Shown: positions 23,501 through 32,894 of the stretch, piece by piece
Layout of the letters: each line of letters opens with the position of its first letter
How positions within the stretch are numbered: position 1 is the first letter of the stretch
Source: Lachnospiraceae bacterium
GTDB taxonomy: Bacteria > Bacillota > Clostridia > Lachnospirales > Lachnospiraceae
Length of the DNA stretch: 64,000 bases
Assembly: GCA_031280955.1 (NCBI GenBank)
Contig: JAITGA010000013.1
Span: 1-64,000 of the forward strand
Direction: 5' to 3'
The notes under the pieces: model-generated
Told to the model about the DNA's origin: nothing
Databases searched by the model: none
Seen by the model: only the letters and a program-made list of their open reading frames with translations
Position numbers and translations under genes: made by a program

Positions 23501-26101
23501 CTACACCATCGTAAACCGCAAAATCACCTTGAACAAATCACCATCTGTATTGATTTCAAATTCCCCCTGTTGGGCTTCGGTGAGGCTTTTGGCAATCGAA
23601 AGACCAAGTCCGCTTCCCTCGGTACTACGGGATTCATCACCACGGACAAAGCGTTCCGTCAGTTCATCAGTACTAAAGGTAAGCGTTTGTTCAGAGATAT
23701 TCTTGAACACCAACTCAACATGACCGCTTCCTTTCTTTATCTTTTCAATATAAACACGAGTCCCCGGCAACGCATACTTACAGAGATTACTAAAGAGATT
23801 CTCTATTATTCGCCACATCCGCCTTGAATCAGCTTCAATATGGATATCATCTTCACCGCTCAGGATTACCTGCAAATTACGGCGGGTAATTCTGTCAGCA
23901 AACTCACCGAGTGATTGATTGACCAACTCAGTCAAATTGATTTTTTCTAGTTTTAGGGTGATAGTTCCTGATGATATCTTCGAGGCTTCAACCAAATCAT
24001 CCGTCAATTGCTTTAACCGCTGTGCCTTTTGTTCGAGGACATCGACATAACCGCTTATTTTTTCATCTTCGATTTCCTCACGGCGAATCAAGTCAATGTA
24101 AGCAATCAACGAAGTAAGCGGTGTTTTGATATCATGGGTTACATTGGTGACTAAGTCGGCTTTCATCCGCTCATCACGGATACTGACTTCGACGGCGGCA
24201 GCGATACTGTCACCAATTTGATTGACACAAGTAGCCAGAACCAGATTGTCACCGTAGATATTAGCCGTGTCTACTTTGTGGTTTAACTCACCGCCGCTGA
24301 TATGATTGATACCTGCAATAATATCCACCCGCGCCTGTGCCGCCTTAAAGATACGCCATCCACAAACAACATCGATGGTTAGCAACAATACTATCGAGAA
24401 AATAGCGAACGCAGGTGTTAGATATGATGTAATAACGATAATGATTATTAACACAAAGTGTACTACAGCAATTACCAGAAACGGAAGGAAATAGCGAGCA
24501 AACAAACCGCTGTTATCATGAATATAGACAAAGTGCCTTTGAAGCTCAGCGAACACACTCCTCAGTTTCCTGCCTATCTTCGACAACAGGGCAAAGAACT
24601 TGGAGAGGATGCTGTCAGTCCAGAGACTCCGTGCTTTAATCCTCCTGACGATACTGTAGTAAAAGAGTGATAGGAAGAGACTAACCACGTACATATAAGC
24701 AGCAAGCATATACGGCAACCATGAAAAGTTAGTGAAAAGTGAGCTATATGCATGAGGACGAGAGAATATCTCCACGAACTGAGCAACACCATAAACAGCG
24801 ACATAAATCACCGCTAGAAACATCACTATCCAAAGCTCAGTAAAGAAATGGTCAAAACGGCGGAGTTTGACCGTGTAGCCATACTTCTTTTTGTTACTGT
24901 CACTTTCCGGCGGTAGCTGGGTCTTTACCCGACCCGTCAATCTGGTGAGGATGATGAGTAGCAGGAATGACAATGCCAGACAAATAGCAGCTACGATTAA
25001 ATAATCAGGATAAATATTGAAGAACGCTTGATAACTATCATTAACATGACGGAAACTGTCATCTGCTCTATAAAGAACAGTATCTACTCTTATCCATATC
25101 GGAAATTCCTCTGCAAATGCGTATTTGTAATCTTCCAGCAGATAACGGAAAAGTCGTTCGCTGATACCGGTGTCAGTTATATACTCAAGAGTGTGGGGAT
25201 CATAGTATATTGCTTTTAGATAATAATTGCTAAAAAGATTTTCAGTAGAAAACGAAAATAAATTGGACAACGAACTTACATAGTATCCATCAGTAATATA
25301 TAGATAATAGAGTACATTACTATTACCACCTTCATATACCGCTTTCAACTCCTGGTAACGTTCATATTGGATGAACAAATCATTGGCAGCTGTGGTCAGA
25401 ATATCAACCAATGAGATATAATCTGCTACATTATCGACAAAATCCTCTACTCCCCTGCCATCAACGGTCAGGTATTTATTATCCAGATAACGCAAACGCA
25501 CATTATATTGATAACTATCCATGCTACGACGCTCTTCGCTGACTCTGTAGAACTGTTTACCGGCTCTGTTACGGGTAACATTGAGGTCATTGAAAAATGC
25601 TTTTAATTCCTCCGGTGTCATCACTTGGGTGGAAAAAGTAAACCCCTCGCTTGCCCACTTGAGCAAGGTCATCAGTTCATAAGTGGCACTGATATATGTC
25701 TCCGGCATCGCCTGGTTACGGTAGACATACGCTGTTATGTCTATTGGCTTTTTGCCGTCAAAAAACCCCTCATATTCGAACAGGGAACGCAGAGCGGCAT
25801 ATTCTATGACCTCGGCGATACTTTCCCTGAACATATCGTCAAACAGTTTCGTTTCTGCAAATACTGTCTCCCCGTCATTTATGAGTTGGTCAAAAATATA
25901 ATGGGGATTGCGGTCTTCAATGATGACTACCGACTGATATATGACCATGGCAGAAAGAAAAATGGCTACGATAAAGAGCAATCTTTGTAAACTATGAAGA
26001 TACCAGGTGCGAACCGGTTTGCCGCTAGTCAACAGCGGTGTTTCGTTGGTAACGCAAGTCGTGTCAGTAACGGTGGTTTTCTTTTTCTTTTTCTTTTTCA
26101 T
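23501..26101 (-). CDS. membrane sensor histidine kinase
   Basis: About 866 residues, cytoplasmic membrane. After a poly-Lys start and TM1 (about 41-61) comes a ~310-residue predicted extracytoplasmic domain of no recognised family. It is followed by TM2 near 375-397 and further helices (six or seven in all), then a HAMP-like stretch, HisKA with VTHDIKTPLTSLIAYIDLI, and the HATPase with NLFSNLCKYALPG and GSGLGLSIAKSL. The ATG at 26101 follows GGAGATGAAGCA. An earlier ATG at 26137 lacks a ribosome site. Partner of the response regulator 53 bases upstream. Confidence 0.92.
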   Translation of the reverse strand: MKKKKKKKTTVTDTTCVTNETPLLTSGKPVRTWYLHSLQRLLFIVAIFLSAMVIYQSVVIIEDRNPHYIFDQLINDGETVFAETKLFDDMFRESIAEVIEYAALRSLFEYEGFFDGKKPIDITAYVYRNQAMPETYISATYELMTLLKWASEGFTFSTQVMTPEELKAFFNDLNVTRNRAGKQFYRVSEERRSMDSYQYNVRLRYLDNKYLTVDGRGVEDFVDNVADYISLVDILTTAANDLFIQYERYQELKAVYEGGNSNVLYYLYITDGYYVSSLSNLFSFSTENLFSNYYLKAIYYDPHTLEYITDTGISERLFRYLLEDYKYAFAEEFPIWIRVDTVLYRADDSFRHVNDSYQAFFNIYPDYLIVAAICLALSFLLLIILTRLTGRVKTQLPPESDSNKKKYGYTVKLRRFDHFFTELWIVMFLAVIYVAVYGVAQFVEIFSRPHAYSSLFTNFSWLPYMLAAYMYVVSLFLSLFYYSIVRRIKARSLWTDSILSKFFALLSKIGRKLRSVFAELQRHFVYIHDNSGLFARYFLPFLVIAVVHFVLIIIIVITSYLTPAFAIFSIVLLLTIDVVCGWRIFKAAQARVDIIAGINHISGGELNHKVDTANIYGDNLVLATCVNQIGDSIAAAVEVSIRDERMKADLVTNVTHDIKTPLTSLIAYIDLIRREEIEDEKISGYVDVLEQKAQRLKQLTDDLVEASKISSGTITLKLEKINLTELVNQSLGEFADRITRRNLQVILSGEDDIHIEADSRRMWRIIENLFSNLCKYALPGTRVYIEKIKKGSGHVELVFKNISEQTLTFSTDELTERFVRGDESRSTEGSGLGLSIAKSLTEAQQGEFEINTDGDLFKVILRFTMV

Positions 26102-26154
26102 TGCTTCATCTCCTAACAAGGTGGTTTTCTTCGACATTTTACATGTTCAACATT

Positions 26155-26853
26155 TTATATAGGAATACTTTCACATTTATATCCTACTCCCCATACGACC
26201 TTGATGTAGCGTGGTTCTTTGGGGTTGATTTCGATTTTTTCCCGAATATGGCGGATATGGACGGTGACGGTATTTTCCGCTCCCATCGCCTCCTCGTTCC
26301 ATACCATTTCATATATCTGACTGCTGGAGAAGACCTTGCCTTGGTTTTTGACCAGAAAAAGCAAGATACTATACTCAATCGGGGTCAAATGCACCCCCTC
26401 GCCATCTACGGTGATTTGCTTTTTGTCATCATCAATCATCAACCCGCCGCTGGCAAAGAGGGCGTTGTTTTCGATGTTAAGACTGCCAAGGCTCATATAA
26501 CGGCGCAGATTCGATTTCACCCTTGCCATCAGCTCCAGCGGATTGAAAGGCTTGGTCACATAATCATCAGCACCGACATTAAGACCAAGGATTTTGTCAG
26601 TGTCCTCGGACTTGGCAGAGACAATGATAATCGGGATTCCCGAATACTCCCGGATTTTGAGCGTTGCTCTGATACCGTCAAGGATAGGCATCATGATATC
26701 GAGGATAATCAATTGGATATCGTTTTGTTTGAGAACATTGATTGCCTCAACACCATCATACGCCTTATACACCTGATGGTTTTCTTGGTTGAGATAGATT
26801 TCGATGGCATTGACTATTTCTTTGTCATCATCACATACCAAAACATTTGCCAT
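26155..26853 (-). CDS. OmpR-family response regulator
   Basis: Transcription factor of 232 residues. The receiver domain has CDDDKEIV, the phospho-acceptor Asp in LIILDIMMP, and KPFNPLEL. The C-terminal winged helix has LTPIEYSILLFLVKNQGKVFSS and TVTVHIRHIREKIE. AAAGGAG precedes the ATG. It is first in a two-gene operon with the sensor kinase. Three TTATTAAG words upstream suggest autoregulation. Confidence 0.95.
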   Translation of the reverse strand: MANVLVCDDDKEIVNAIEIYLNQENHQVYKAYDGVEAINVLKQNDIQLIILDIMMPILDGIRATLKIREYSGIPIIIVSAKSEDTDKILGLNVGADDYVTKPFNPLELMARVKSNLRRYMSLGSLNIENNALFASGGLMIDDDKKQITVDGEGVHLTPIEYSILLFLVKNQGKVFSSSQIYEMVWNEEAMGAENTVTVHIRHIREKIEINPKEPRYIKVVWGVGYKCESIPI

Positions 26854-26924
26854 ATAGCTCCTTTGTGGGTAACCAAGTAAAGTTGGTCTTGCTCCCTGAT
26901 GGTGTTATCTTACTTTACCATGAA

Positions 26925-26967
26925 ATTATTAAGAAAAACACAGACAATTATTAAGGTTTTATTAAGA
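26925..26967. promoter_or_regulatory. candidate response-regulator binding repeats
   Basis: TTATTAAG occurs near 26926, 26948 and 26959. The last two are 11 bases apart, as in direct-repeat sites bound by OmpR/PhoB-family dimers. The array lies about 75-110 bases upstream of the response-regulator start. Confidence 0.5.
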
Positions 26968-26975
26968 TTCTGTCT

Positions 26976-27338
26976 CTAATACCCGCTCCTGATATAACTA
27001 AAGGCATCCCGATACCATGTAATCACATCGCCGCAGATCGCCACCACATCAAAACGGACAGGGTGGTCGTCATCTATCTGTTGGGTTATACGGTAATAAT
27101 CGGCAACCTTGCTGATAGTTTTTTGCTTACGCAAAGTAACCGCCTCGGCAGGGTGTCCGCTCATGGTGTCGCGGCGGTACTTCACCTCCACGAAAACCAG
27201 ATACTCCCCATCAACAGCGACTATATCAATTTCACCGAAACGGCAACGAAAGTTAGTGGTGATAACTTTTATGTCATTGGCAGATAACCATTTGACGGCT
27301 TTTTGTTCATAGATAGTGCCGGACTTGCGATTGTTCAA
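26976..27338 (-). CDS. YraN/UPF0102 family protein
   Basis: The 120-residue protein has the conserved endonuclease-like core NFRCRFGEIDIVAVDGEYLVFVEVKYR (D/E-x-K pattern) and an N-terminal YEQKAVKWL helix. This family has a restriction-endonuclease-like fold, but its biological role is unsettled. The start is probably TTG, with GAGGTGA 6 bases upstream. It ends the ylxM-to-yraN block, a position common in Bacillota. Confidence 0.93.
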   Translation of the reverse strand: MNNRKSGTIYEQKAVKWLSANDIKVITTNFRCRFGEIDIVAVDGEYLVFVEVKYRRDTMSGHPAEAVTLRKQKTISKVADYYRITQQIDDDHPVRFDVVAICGDVITWYRDAFSYIRSGY

Positions 27339-27371
27339 AGAATCTCACCTCATCGGGTAGTTTGGGTCATG

Positions 27372-27695
27372 TCAACGCTTTACCCGCTTCGTTTTTGCCT
27401 CGATTTTGTCCATTGCATCAACAAAAACTAAAATCTCCGCCACCACCTCATAAAGCTCGGGGGGAATCATGTCACCGATATCAAGGCGTGACAAGGTATC
27501 GGCAAGTTTCTCATCCCGATGGACGGGAATGTCAGCTTCCTTGGCTTTCTCAATAATCTTCTCCGCCATCAAACCCTTTCCGGCGGCGATGACCTGGGGA
27601 GCATCGTCCTCCAAATCATAAGAAAGGGCAACTGCTTGTTTGATGGGCTTGGGTTTAGGTTTTTGCTGTTCGCTACTTTTCAAATATACCCCCAA
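27372..27695 (-). CDS. FlhB C-terminal-domain-like protein (YlqH type)
   Basis: The ~107-residue soluble protein matches the cytoplasmic C-terminal part of the flagellar export switch FlhB: AVALSYDLEDDAPQVIAAGKG and IIEKAKEADIPVHRDEKLADTLSRLDIGDMIPPELYEVVAEIL. The NPTH autocleavage motif of true FlhB is absent (the N-terminus reads VALSYD). No membrane part exists. B. subtilis YlqH occupies the equivalent place after rnhB-ylqG. The start codon is TTG; TTG 12 bases downstream is an alternative. Confidence 0.88.
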   Translation of the reverse strand: MGVYLKSSEQQKPKPKPIKQAVALSYDLEDDAPQVIAAGKGLMAEKIIEKAKEADIPVHRDEKLADTLSRLDIGDMIPPELYEVVAEILVFVDAMDKIEAKTKRVKR

Positions 27696-27702
27696 TTACA
27701 AG

Positions 27703-29397
27703 CTATGCACGGGCATCAAAGGAGTAACTGCCGATAATGGTGCTGTTCTTACCGGCGGTGAGAATTTCATCAATTGGACGCTTTACGGTGGTACGAGTGG
27801 TAAAATTACTGGTGATAAAATACCCGCGTTTTTCCAGTCGCTTCGTCAGCGTTTCGATATGCCTGGAAACCAAGTCGATGATTCGTTCGTTTTGCAGATA
27901 AAATCCCGCCGTTACATTTTTGTTTTGCATCGTAACATGGATATCCATCGCTCCCAGATGTTCCATATCCAAATGAAGCAGGGCACTCAGATTACCGTCA
28001 CCCCGTGCCAGATTTTCTTTGTTGGTATAGATGAAAAGCTCGCCATGGGTGCTGTCTTCGCCCAATTTTAACGGCAATTGCAAATATGTGAACGCTTGAT
28101 TGAGTTGATTGATGAAATTGATATTGGCATTTAAGTTTTGGATCGTTTGTGCGGTGTTGCCCTCGCTGAGACCTGTGCTTTCATAAGCCGCTGCAAGTTG
28201 GGAAGTCTGTGTCAGTATCTGACGAAAATGCTCACTAATCGACTTATCTTGAAGTAACTCCTCCGGCTTTAAGAGCCATTTGTCGCTGATATCCTTTGTC
28301 ATTAGTGTTTGAAACTCTTTTTGCCCCAGTAATTTAACCAGTTGCTCGTCATTTATGACGCCTTGCGGGTCAAAAACCGCTTGTGCCAAGAGATTGATAA
28401 GTGTGGGGGTTGAAGTAGGAGTAGGCGGGGTTGATACTGCAACAAACGGATTTGCTACTGCAAATCCATTTACTGCAGGGGGATTTGCTACCGTGCTATG
28501 TGTTTCACCCTGTTGTGTAATATGTATCGCAACATTCGGTGCAACATGCGGATTGATTAGTGTTCTGTCATTTGTCGTGTTTTTTATGTTGACCGAGTCA
28601 GTCAATGCGTTAATTGTCGCTCCTTCTTCTTGCAAATATGCCAGCAACTGTCCTGCCGTCATTTGCGGCAAACCGGTTAGCGGCGTACTCCCCGTCGCTG
28701 CTTCCTGTTGAGCAAAGATGGTGAGGATATTCTTGAATAAAGCTATTGCCTCACTCTTTGCCGCATCATTGCCATCTGCCAGTACCCCGATATCATTCAT
28801 CATCGAGCTGCTGACCGTGCTGATGGCGTTATTTAGTTTATGTTCGTAACTTTGATATGCCTTTAGCTGTGAAAGATTGTCATTTGTAACCGGAAGTCCC
28901 AGACGGTTGAGGTAAGCAAGCGTTGCCACATCGCTGCCGGGAAATGAGTATAGCTGCCGTGACAAACTTTGGAGGGCGGCTTTGTCAATCGACATCCCCT
29001 CCCTCATCAGCAAAGCCACCATTTCCAGGTTTTTGGCTGTTGTCGGCAGTCCGGCTTCGCTTAGGGCTTTCAGAGCATTGGCATCATGACCCATATTTTC
29101 AAATAGGGGGCTTAGGACAAGGCGACTGCCATTATTTGACTTCACTTCCATGGTAATTAACTGCCCGATCAAGAGCGGGATATCCTTGGCGAGCTTGGCG
29201 TTTATTTGCCCGCCATTTTCCAGCAGTAGCAGTAGCTCATTATTCTTCATGGCTACTACTTCACCTTGGATAGTCTGTCCGGCAACAAAGGAACTCATGT
29301 CCGCCGGCGGTCCCGTGGGAATGAGGGAGTCAGTGGCGGTGTCAGCGTTTGCCGCCGAGGTGTTTCCATGGAGGTTGAAAAGGTAGTTGAGGTTCAT
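27703..29397 (-). CDS. FliK C-terminal-domain-like protein (YlqG-like)
   Basis: About 564 residues. A long low-complexity region rich in Asn, Thr and Ala (VAVSTPPTPTSTPTL near 330) precedes a C-terminal flagellar hook-length-control-like domain. That domain has FTYLQLPLKLGEDSTHGELFIY, SALLHLDMEHLGAMDIHVTM and the final ETLTKRLEKRGYFI. The FlhB-like gene follows 7 bases later, mirroring the FliK-FlhB partnership. No other flagellar gene is in the window. The ATG at 29397 is chosen; the frame continues upstream for 22 codons only through repeat sequence. Confidence 0.85.
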   Translation of the reverse strand: MNLNYLFNLHGNTSAANADTATDSLIPTGPPADMSSFVAGQTIQGEVVAMKNNELLLLLENGGQINAKLAKDIPLLIGQLITMEVKSNNGSRLVLSPLFENMGHDANALKALSEAGLPTTAKNLEMVALLMREGMSIDKAALQSLSRQLYSFPGSDVATLAYLNRLGLPVTNDNLSQLKAYQSYEHKLNNAISTVSSSMMNDIGVLADGNDAAKSEAIALFKNILTIFAQQEAATGSTPLTGLPQMTAGQLLAYLQEEGATINALTDSVNIKNTTNDRTLINPHVAPNVAIHITQQGETHSTVANPPAVNGFAVANPFVAVSTPPTPTSTPTLINLLAQAVFDPQGVINDEQLVKLLGQKEFQTLMTKDISDKWLLKPEELLQDKSISEHFRQILTQTSQLAAAYESTGLSEGNTAQTIQNLNANINFINQLNQAFTYLQLPLKLGEDSTHGELFIYTNKENLARGDGNLSALLHLDMEHLGAMDIHVTMQNKNVTAGFYLQNERIIDLVSRHIETLTKRLEKRGYFITSNFTTRTTVKRPIDEILTAGKNSTIIGSYSFDARA

Positions 29398-29416
29398 ATG
29401 TATTACCCTGCTGTGT

Positions 29417-29617
29417 AGTGGATTGCTTCGTCGCACTTCGTGCTTCTCGCAATGACAGCACACAGATTTTGCTTAGCAAAATCCTTAGTGCTGAAGAATG
29501 ACGGTAAAACGTGTCATTCTTCTGGTTCTGATAAAGTTTTTTGCAATGACAGCACACAGATTTTGCTTAGCAAAATCCTTAGTGCTGAAGAATGACGGTA
29601 AAACGTGTCATTCTTCT
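29417..29617. repeat. family A variant plus two identical 74-bp family B repeats
   Basis: 29417-29457 is a family A variant. 29450-29523 and 29544-29617 are identical over 74 bases. Each has an ATTTTGC-TTA-GCAAAAT palindrome, CTTAGTGC, and an AGAATGAC...GTCATTCT stem. The repeats fill the whole space between rnhB and the ylqG-like gene. Confidence 0.9.
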
Positions 29618-29624
29618 AGTTATC

Positions 29625-30386
29625 CTAGCCGCAAAAACTACGCCGATGGATGGGGGTCATGCCGAGGCTAGTAATCGCATCAGTATGAAACTTCGTCCCA
29701 TACCCTTTATGTGCCGCAAATCCATATCCGGGATAGACATTATCGTACTCTGCCATCAACCTGTCCCTTGTCACTTTAGCAATGATACTGGCGGCAGCTA
29801 TCGAGGCACTTTTGCCATCGCCGCCAATGATTGCTACTTGCCTGATATCTAGCTCAGGGATCGTGACCGCATCGACCAACAGCAGGTTGGGAGCAAGTGT
29901 AAGAGCCAAAACCGCTGCCCGCATCGCCTCATAGGTGGCGTTCAAGATATTGATTTCATCAATCCGCTCCGGCGAGACGAAACCCAACCCATATGCCACC
30001 GCATTTTCGGTGATGACATCATAAAGCTCTTCTCTTTTCTTTTCGGACAATTTCTTGGAATCATTTAGATATAGTATCGGGGAATCATTCGCCAGAATTA
30101 CCGCTCCTGCCACTACCGGTCCTGCCAGCGGCCCGCGTCCAACTTCATCGACACCGCATACATATCCCAAATGAGCAAACTCCCGCTCATTTTTCATCAT
30201 TTCTTCCATACGTATGCACTCATGCTCATGAGCGGCAAGCCTTTTCTTCGCCGCCAGTATCAACTTTTCGACACTACTGCGGCTGTCGTTCTCGTACTCG
30301 TTTATCAAATCAGGCAGCGAAGATAACTTAGCTGCCTGAAATTTCGCTTTTATTTCATTTGTTGACAAAGCCAATCGCAAATCCAT
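29625..30386 (-). CDS. rnhB: ribonuclease HII
   Basis: Cleaves 5' of ribonucleotides embedded in DNA. At 253 residues it has an N-terminal helical extension as in Bacillus RNase HII. The active-site motif is CGVDEVGRGPLAGPVVAGAV near residue 79, with LNDSKKLSEKKR, the VDAVTIPELD segment and KVTRDRLM. It lies in the conserved order lepB-rbgA-lepB-rnhB, here 12 bases after a signal peptidase gene. Confidence 0.96.
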   Translation of the reverse strand: MDLRLALSTNEIKAKFQAAKLSSLPDLINEYENDSRSSVEKLILAAKKRLAAHEHECIRMEEMMKNEREFAHLGYVCGVDEVGRGPLAGPVVAGAVILANDSPILYLNDSKKLSEKKREELYDVITENAVAYGLGFVSPERIDEINILNATYEAMRAAVLALTLAPNLLLVDAVTIPELDIRQVAIIGGDGKSASIAAASIIAKVTRDRLMAEYDNVYPGYGFAAHKGYGTKFHTDAITSLGMTPIHRRSFCG

Positions 30387-30398
30387 CTTTCCCTGCCT

Positions 30399-30938
30399 TT
30401 ACTGATGTCTGACAAAACCCCACTCACTAATCGGCCATATTCTAACCCATACCTTGCCAACTATCTCATCACGTCTGATATTGCCGACGATGGCATCGCG
30501 GCTGTCAGTACTGTTATTACGGTTGTCACCGAGGACAAAATACTCATCTCTTCCCAGTGTCACTTTTCGCTCTGTCCGCCCCGGTTCACGGATAATCTCC
30601 CGTCCGTATGATTCCACCAGTAAGATATCATCTATGAAGATATCGCCATCTATATTTATTTGGATGGTTTCACCCGGCAAACCGATGATACGTTTGATAT
30701 AGTGAATCTCGACATTGTGGCGATAGGGAAAGACGATGATGTCAAACCGCTCCGGTTCGGTAAAGCGATAACTGATTTTGTCAACGATTAAGTTCTCACC
30801 GCTATAGAGGGTATCGTTCATCGAGTCACCGTGTACCTCGGTGCGGATACCGACATACCTTACCAACAAAAATGCCACACATACTGCCGCCAAGATATAA
30901 AGACTGGTTATCAATATTTCTTTTACCAACTTGTTCAT
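30399..30938 (-). CDS. lepB: signal peptidase I
   Basis: Membrane-anchored serine protease removing signal peptides, 179 residues. One N-terminal transmembrane helix (about 8-28) precedes the catalytic Ser in HGDSMNDTLYSGE. The catalytic Lys lies in VEIHYIKRIIGLPGE, and box E is YFVLGDNRNNSTDSR. A second signal peptidase is encoded at 31818-32393, on the other side of rbgA. Confidence 0.95.
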   Translation of the reverse strand: MNKLVKEILITSLYILAAVCVAFLLVRYVGIRTEVHGDSMNDTLYSGENLIVDKISYRFTEPERFDIIVFPYRHNVEIHYIKRIIGLPGETIQINIDGDIFIDDILLVESYGREIIREPGRTERKVTLGRDEYFVLGDNRNNSTDSRDAIVGNIRRDEIVGKVWVRIWPISEWGFVRHQ

Positions 30939-30939
30939 T

Positions 30940-31806
30940 TCATTCCCCCGGTCTGTCCAAACTAAAACGTCCTAAGCGTCCATTGCGAAAATCATCAGCA
31001 ATCATTGCCGCCGCCCTTGTCAGATGAAGCTCGCCGCCTTTCAGATAACAATGACGGCTTTCACATATCTTCGCCAGTATCACAGACGGCGATTCCAACT
31101 CCCCATCTATCGGTCTCTGCGGCTCGATACTATATCTATTTGCCAATGAATCAGGATAAAATTTACCCAAAAACTTAATAATCATCAGCGATAGCTCGCC
31201 TACATCCAAAATATTTTCGTTAATCGTGCCTATCATTGCCAGTTTTTGCCCGACTGCTTGATCGGTGAATTTCGGCCATAATAGTCCCGGTGTATCGAGA
31301 AGTTCCAAATCTTTGCCCAAGCGTATCCACTGCCTGCCCTTGGTAATCCCCGGTTTGTTGCCGGTTTTGGCAGCGGCACGACCGGCATAGGAGTTGATGA
31401 AAGTCGATTTACCAACATTGGGAATCCCAACAACCATTGCCTTAATTGGACGCTTGTTGATCCCGCGTCTTTCATCTCGCTCCCGCTTCTCGGCACAGGT
31501 CTGCTCGACGATTTTTGCGATAGCTCCCAAACCGTGACGGGTCTTAGCATTAACCTCCAAAACGAAATGACCCTTGCGGCTAAATGTATCGATAAAATAG
31601 CGGCTAACTACTTCATCCGCCAAGTCAGCTTTGTTGAGGAGGATTAACCTGGCTTTGTCCCGTCCTAACTCATCAAGATCGGGGTTGCGGCTTGATATCG
31701 GCACCCTGGCATCGACCAACTCGATAATCATATCAACGATACGGATATCTTCGCGCATCTGCCGCAAAGCCTTAGTCATATGCCCCGGATACCATTGTAG
31801 GTGCAT
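30940..31806 (-). CDS. rbgA: ribosome biogenesis GTPase RbgA (YlqF)
   Basis: Circularly permuted GTPase for late 50S assembly, 288 residues. The G4 motif LLNKADLAD precedes G1 GIPNVGKSTFIN and G3 DTPGLLWP, the diagnostic permuted order. The N-terminal WYPGHMTKALRQM is typical. It sits between two lepB genes, 1 base from one and 11 from the other. Confidence 0.97.
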   Translation of the reverse strand: MHLQWYPGHMTKALRQMREDIRIVDMIIELVDARVPISSRNPDLDELGRDKARLILLNKADLADEVVSRYFIDTFSRKGHFVLEVNAKTRHGLGAIAKIVEQTCAEKRERDERRGINKRPIKAMVVGIPNVGKSTFINSYAGRAAAKTGNKPGITKGRQWIRLGKDLELLDTPGLLWPKFTDQAVGQKLAMIGTINENILDVGELSLMIIKFLGKFYPDSLANRYSIEPQRPIDGELESPSVILAKICESRHCYLKGGELHLTRAAAMIADDFRNGRLGRFSLDRPGE

Positions 31807-31817
31807 TTGCTTTGCCT

Positions 31818-32393
31818 TTATTCAATAAATCCCATCGGTGTATCTGCGAATGGTAGCTTTAACCACGCTTTGCCGGTAATGACCTCACGACTGACTACAC
31901 CGATATTCCCCGAGCGGCTGTCCTCGCTGTTATTACGATTATCGCCAAGGACAAAAAACTCATTGTTACGAAGCCTGATTTCGTTGGCGGCGATACCGGC
32001 ATCCTCCATTTTGTCAAAGGCCTCGGCGATGACTCCGTCTACATAGAGATAACCGCCGATGATTTGTACCGCCTCACCGGGTATGGCAACTACTCGTTTC
32101 AGGTAAAAGTGTGAATTAGGGTTTCCGTTAGGCAAAAAAACGATTACATCGCCTTTTTTGGGCGGTATCAATTGATAAATCAAACGGTCAATCAATACCT
32201 CCTGTCCATTCCTAAGCTCAGGTTCCATCGAAACACCAATGACATTGGTACGGATACCGAAAGTATATACCAGTACAAAAGCCAAGAAAACAGTTATCGC
32301 AGCGGCAAACAAAAAGGAAATCAACCCCACAATATGCGATTTCTTGATACGCTTTTTCTTCTCAACAAAGGTAAGACCTTTATTCTTTGCCAT
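31818..32393 (-). CDS. lepB: signal peptidase I (second copy)
   Basis: The 191-residue paralogue has an N-terminal basic segment (KKKRIKKSHIV), one transmembrane helix (about 20-42), the catalytic Ser in GVSMEPELRNGQ, the Lys in FYLKRVVAIPGE and box E FFVLGDNRNNSEDSR. The two copies differ enough to suggest old duplication rather than a recent one; division of substrates is unknown. Confidence 0.95.
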   Translation of the reverse strand: MAKNKGLTFVEKKKRIKKSHIVGLISFLFAAAITVFLAFVLVYTFGIRTNVIGVSMEPELRNGQEVLIDRLIYQLIPPKKGDVIVFLPNGNPNSHFYLKRVVAIPGEAVQIIGGYLYVDGVIAEAFDKMEDAGIAANEIRLRNNEFFVLGDNRNNSEDSRSGNIGVVSREVITGKAWLKLPFADTPMGFIE

Positions 32394-32479
32394 CGTGTAT
32401 TTCCACGGAGACTAAACCGTTACCATGATAACGTTACAAACACTATACCGGTAAACGCTATGCTGCATTAACTATGCTA

Positions 32480-32824
32480 CTAGCGCAGTTCTTTGACCTT
32501 GGCTTTCTTGCCCACACGGTCACGCAGATAAAACAGCTTCGCCCGTCTGACTTTACCCCGCCTTATCACCTCGACCTTGACGACATTGGGGGAATGAAGC
32601 GGCCATGTTTTCTCCACGCCGATACCGCCGGATGATTTCCTGACCGTAAAGGTCTCACGATTGCCGCCGCCCTGACGTTTGAGTACCGTGCCTTCAAATA
32701 TCTGCACCCGCTCACGGTTTCCCTCTTTGATCCTGCCGTGAACCCTAACGGTGTCACCGACGGCAAATTGAGGTACTTCACTCTTTAGCTCTTTTTTTTC
32801 GATTTCTTGAATTAATGTATTCAT
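32480..32824 (-). CDS. rplS: 50S ribosomal protein L19
   Basis: The 114-residue L19 has [41 protein letters not shown] and the basic [20 protein letters not shown] tail. It follows trmD in the conserved rpsP-rimM-trmD-rplS order. Confidence 0.98.
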   Translation of the reverse strand: MNTLIQEIEKKELKSEVPQFAVGDTVRVHGRIKEGNRERVQIFEGTVLKRQGGGNRETFTVRKSSGGIGVEKTWPLHSPNVVKVEVIRRGKVRRAKLFYLRDRVGKKAKVKELR

Positions 32825-32894
32825 TGTGCTTTCCCTTCGTCCCGCAGATTAAAAATACGGAATCATTGTGCTTTACTATATCATGTGACTTTGG

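Noticed and set aside
26101-26880. 259-codon plus-strand frame opposite the response regulator
   Set aside because: It is the antisense shadow of a clear OmpR-family gene with all motifs intact.
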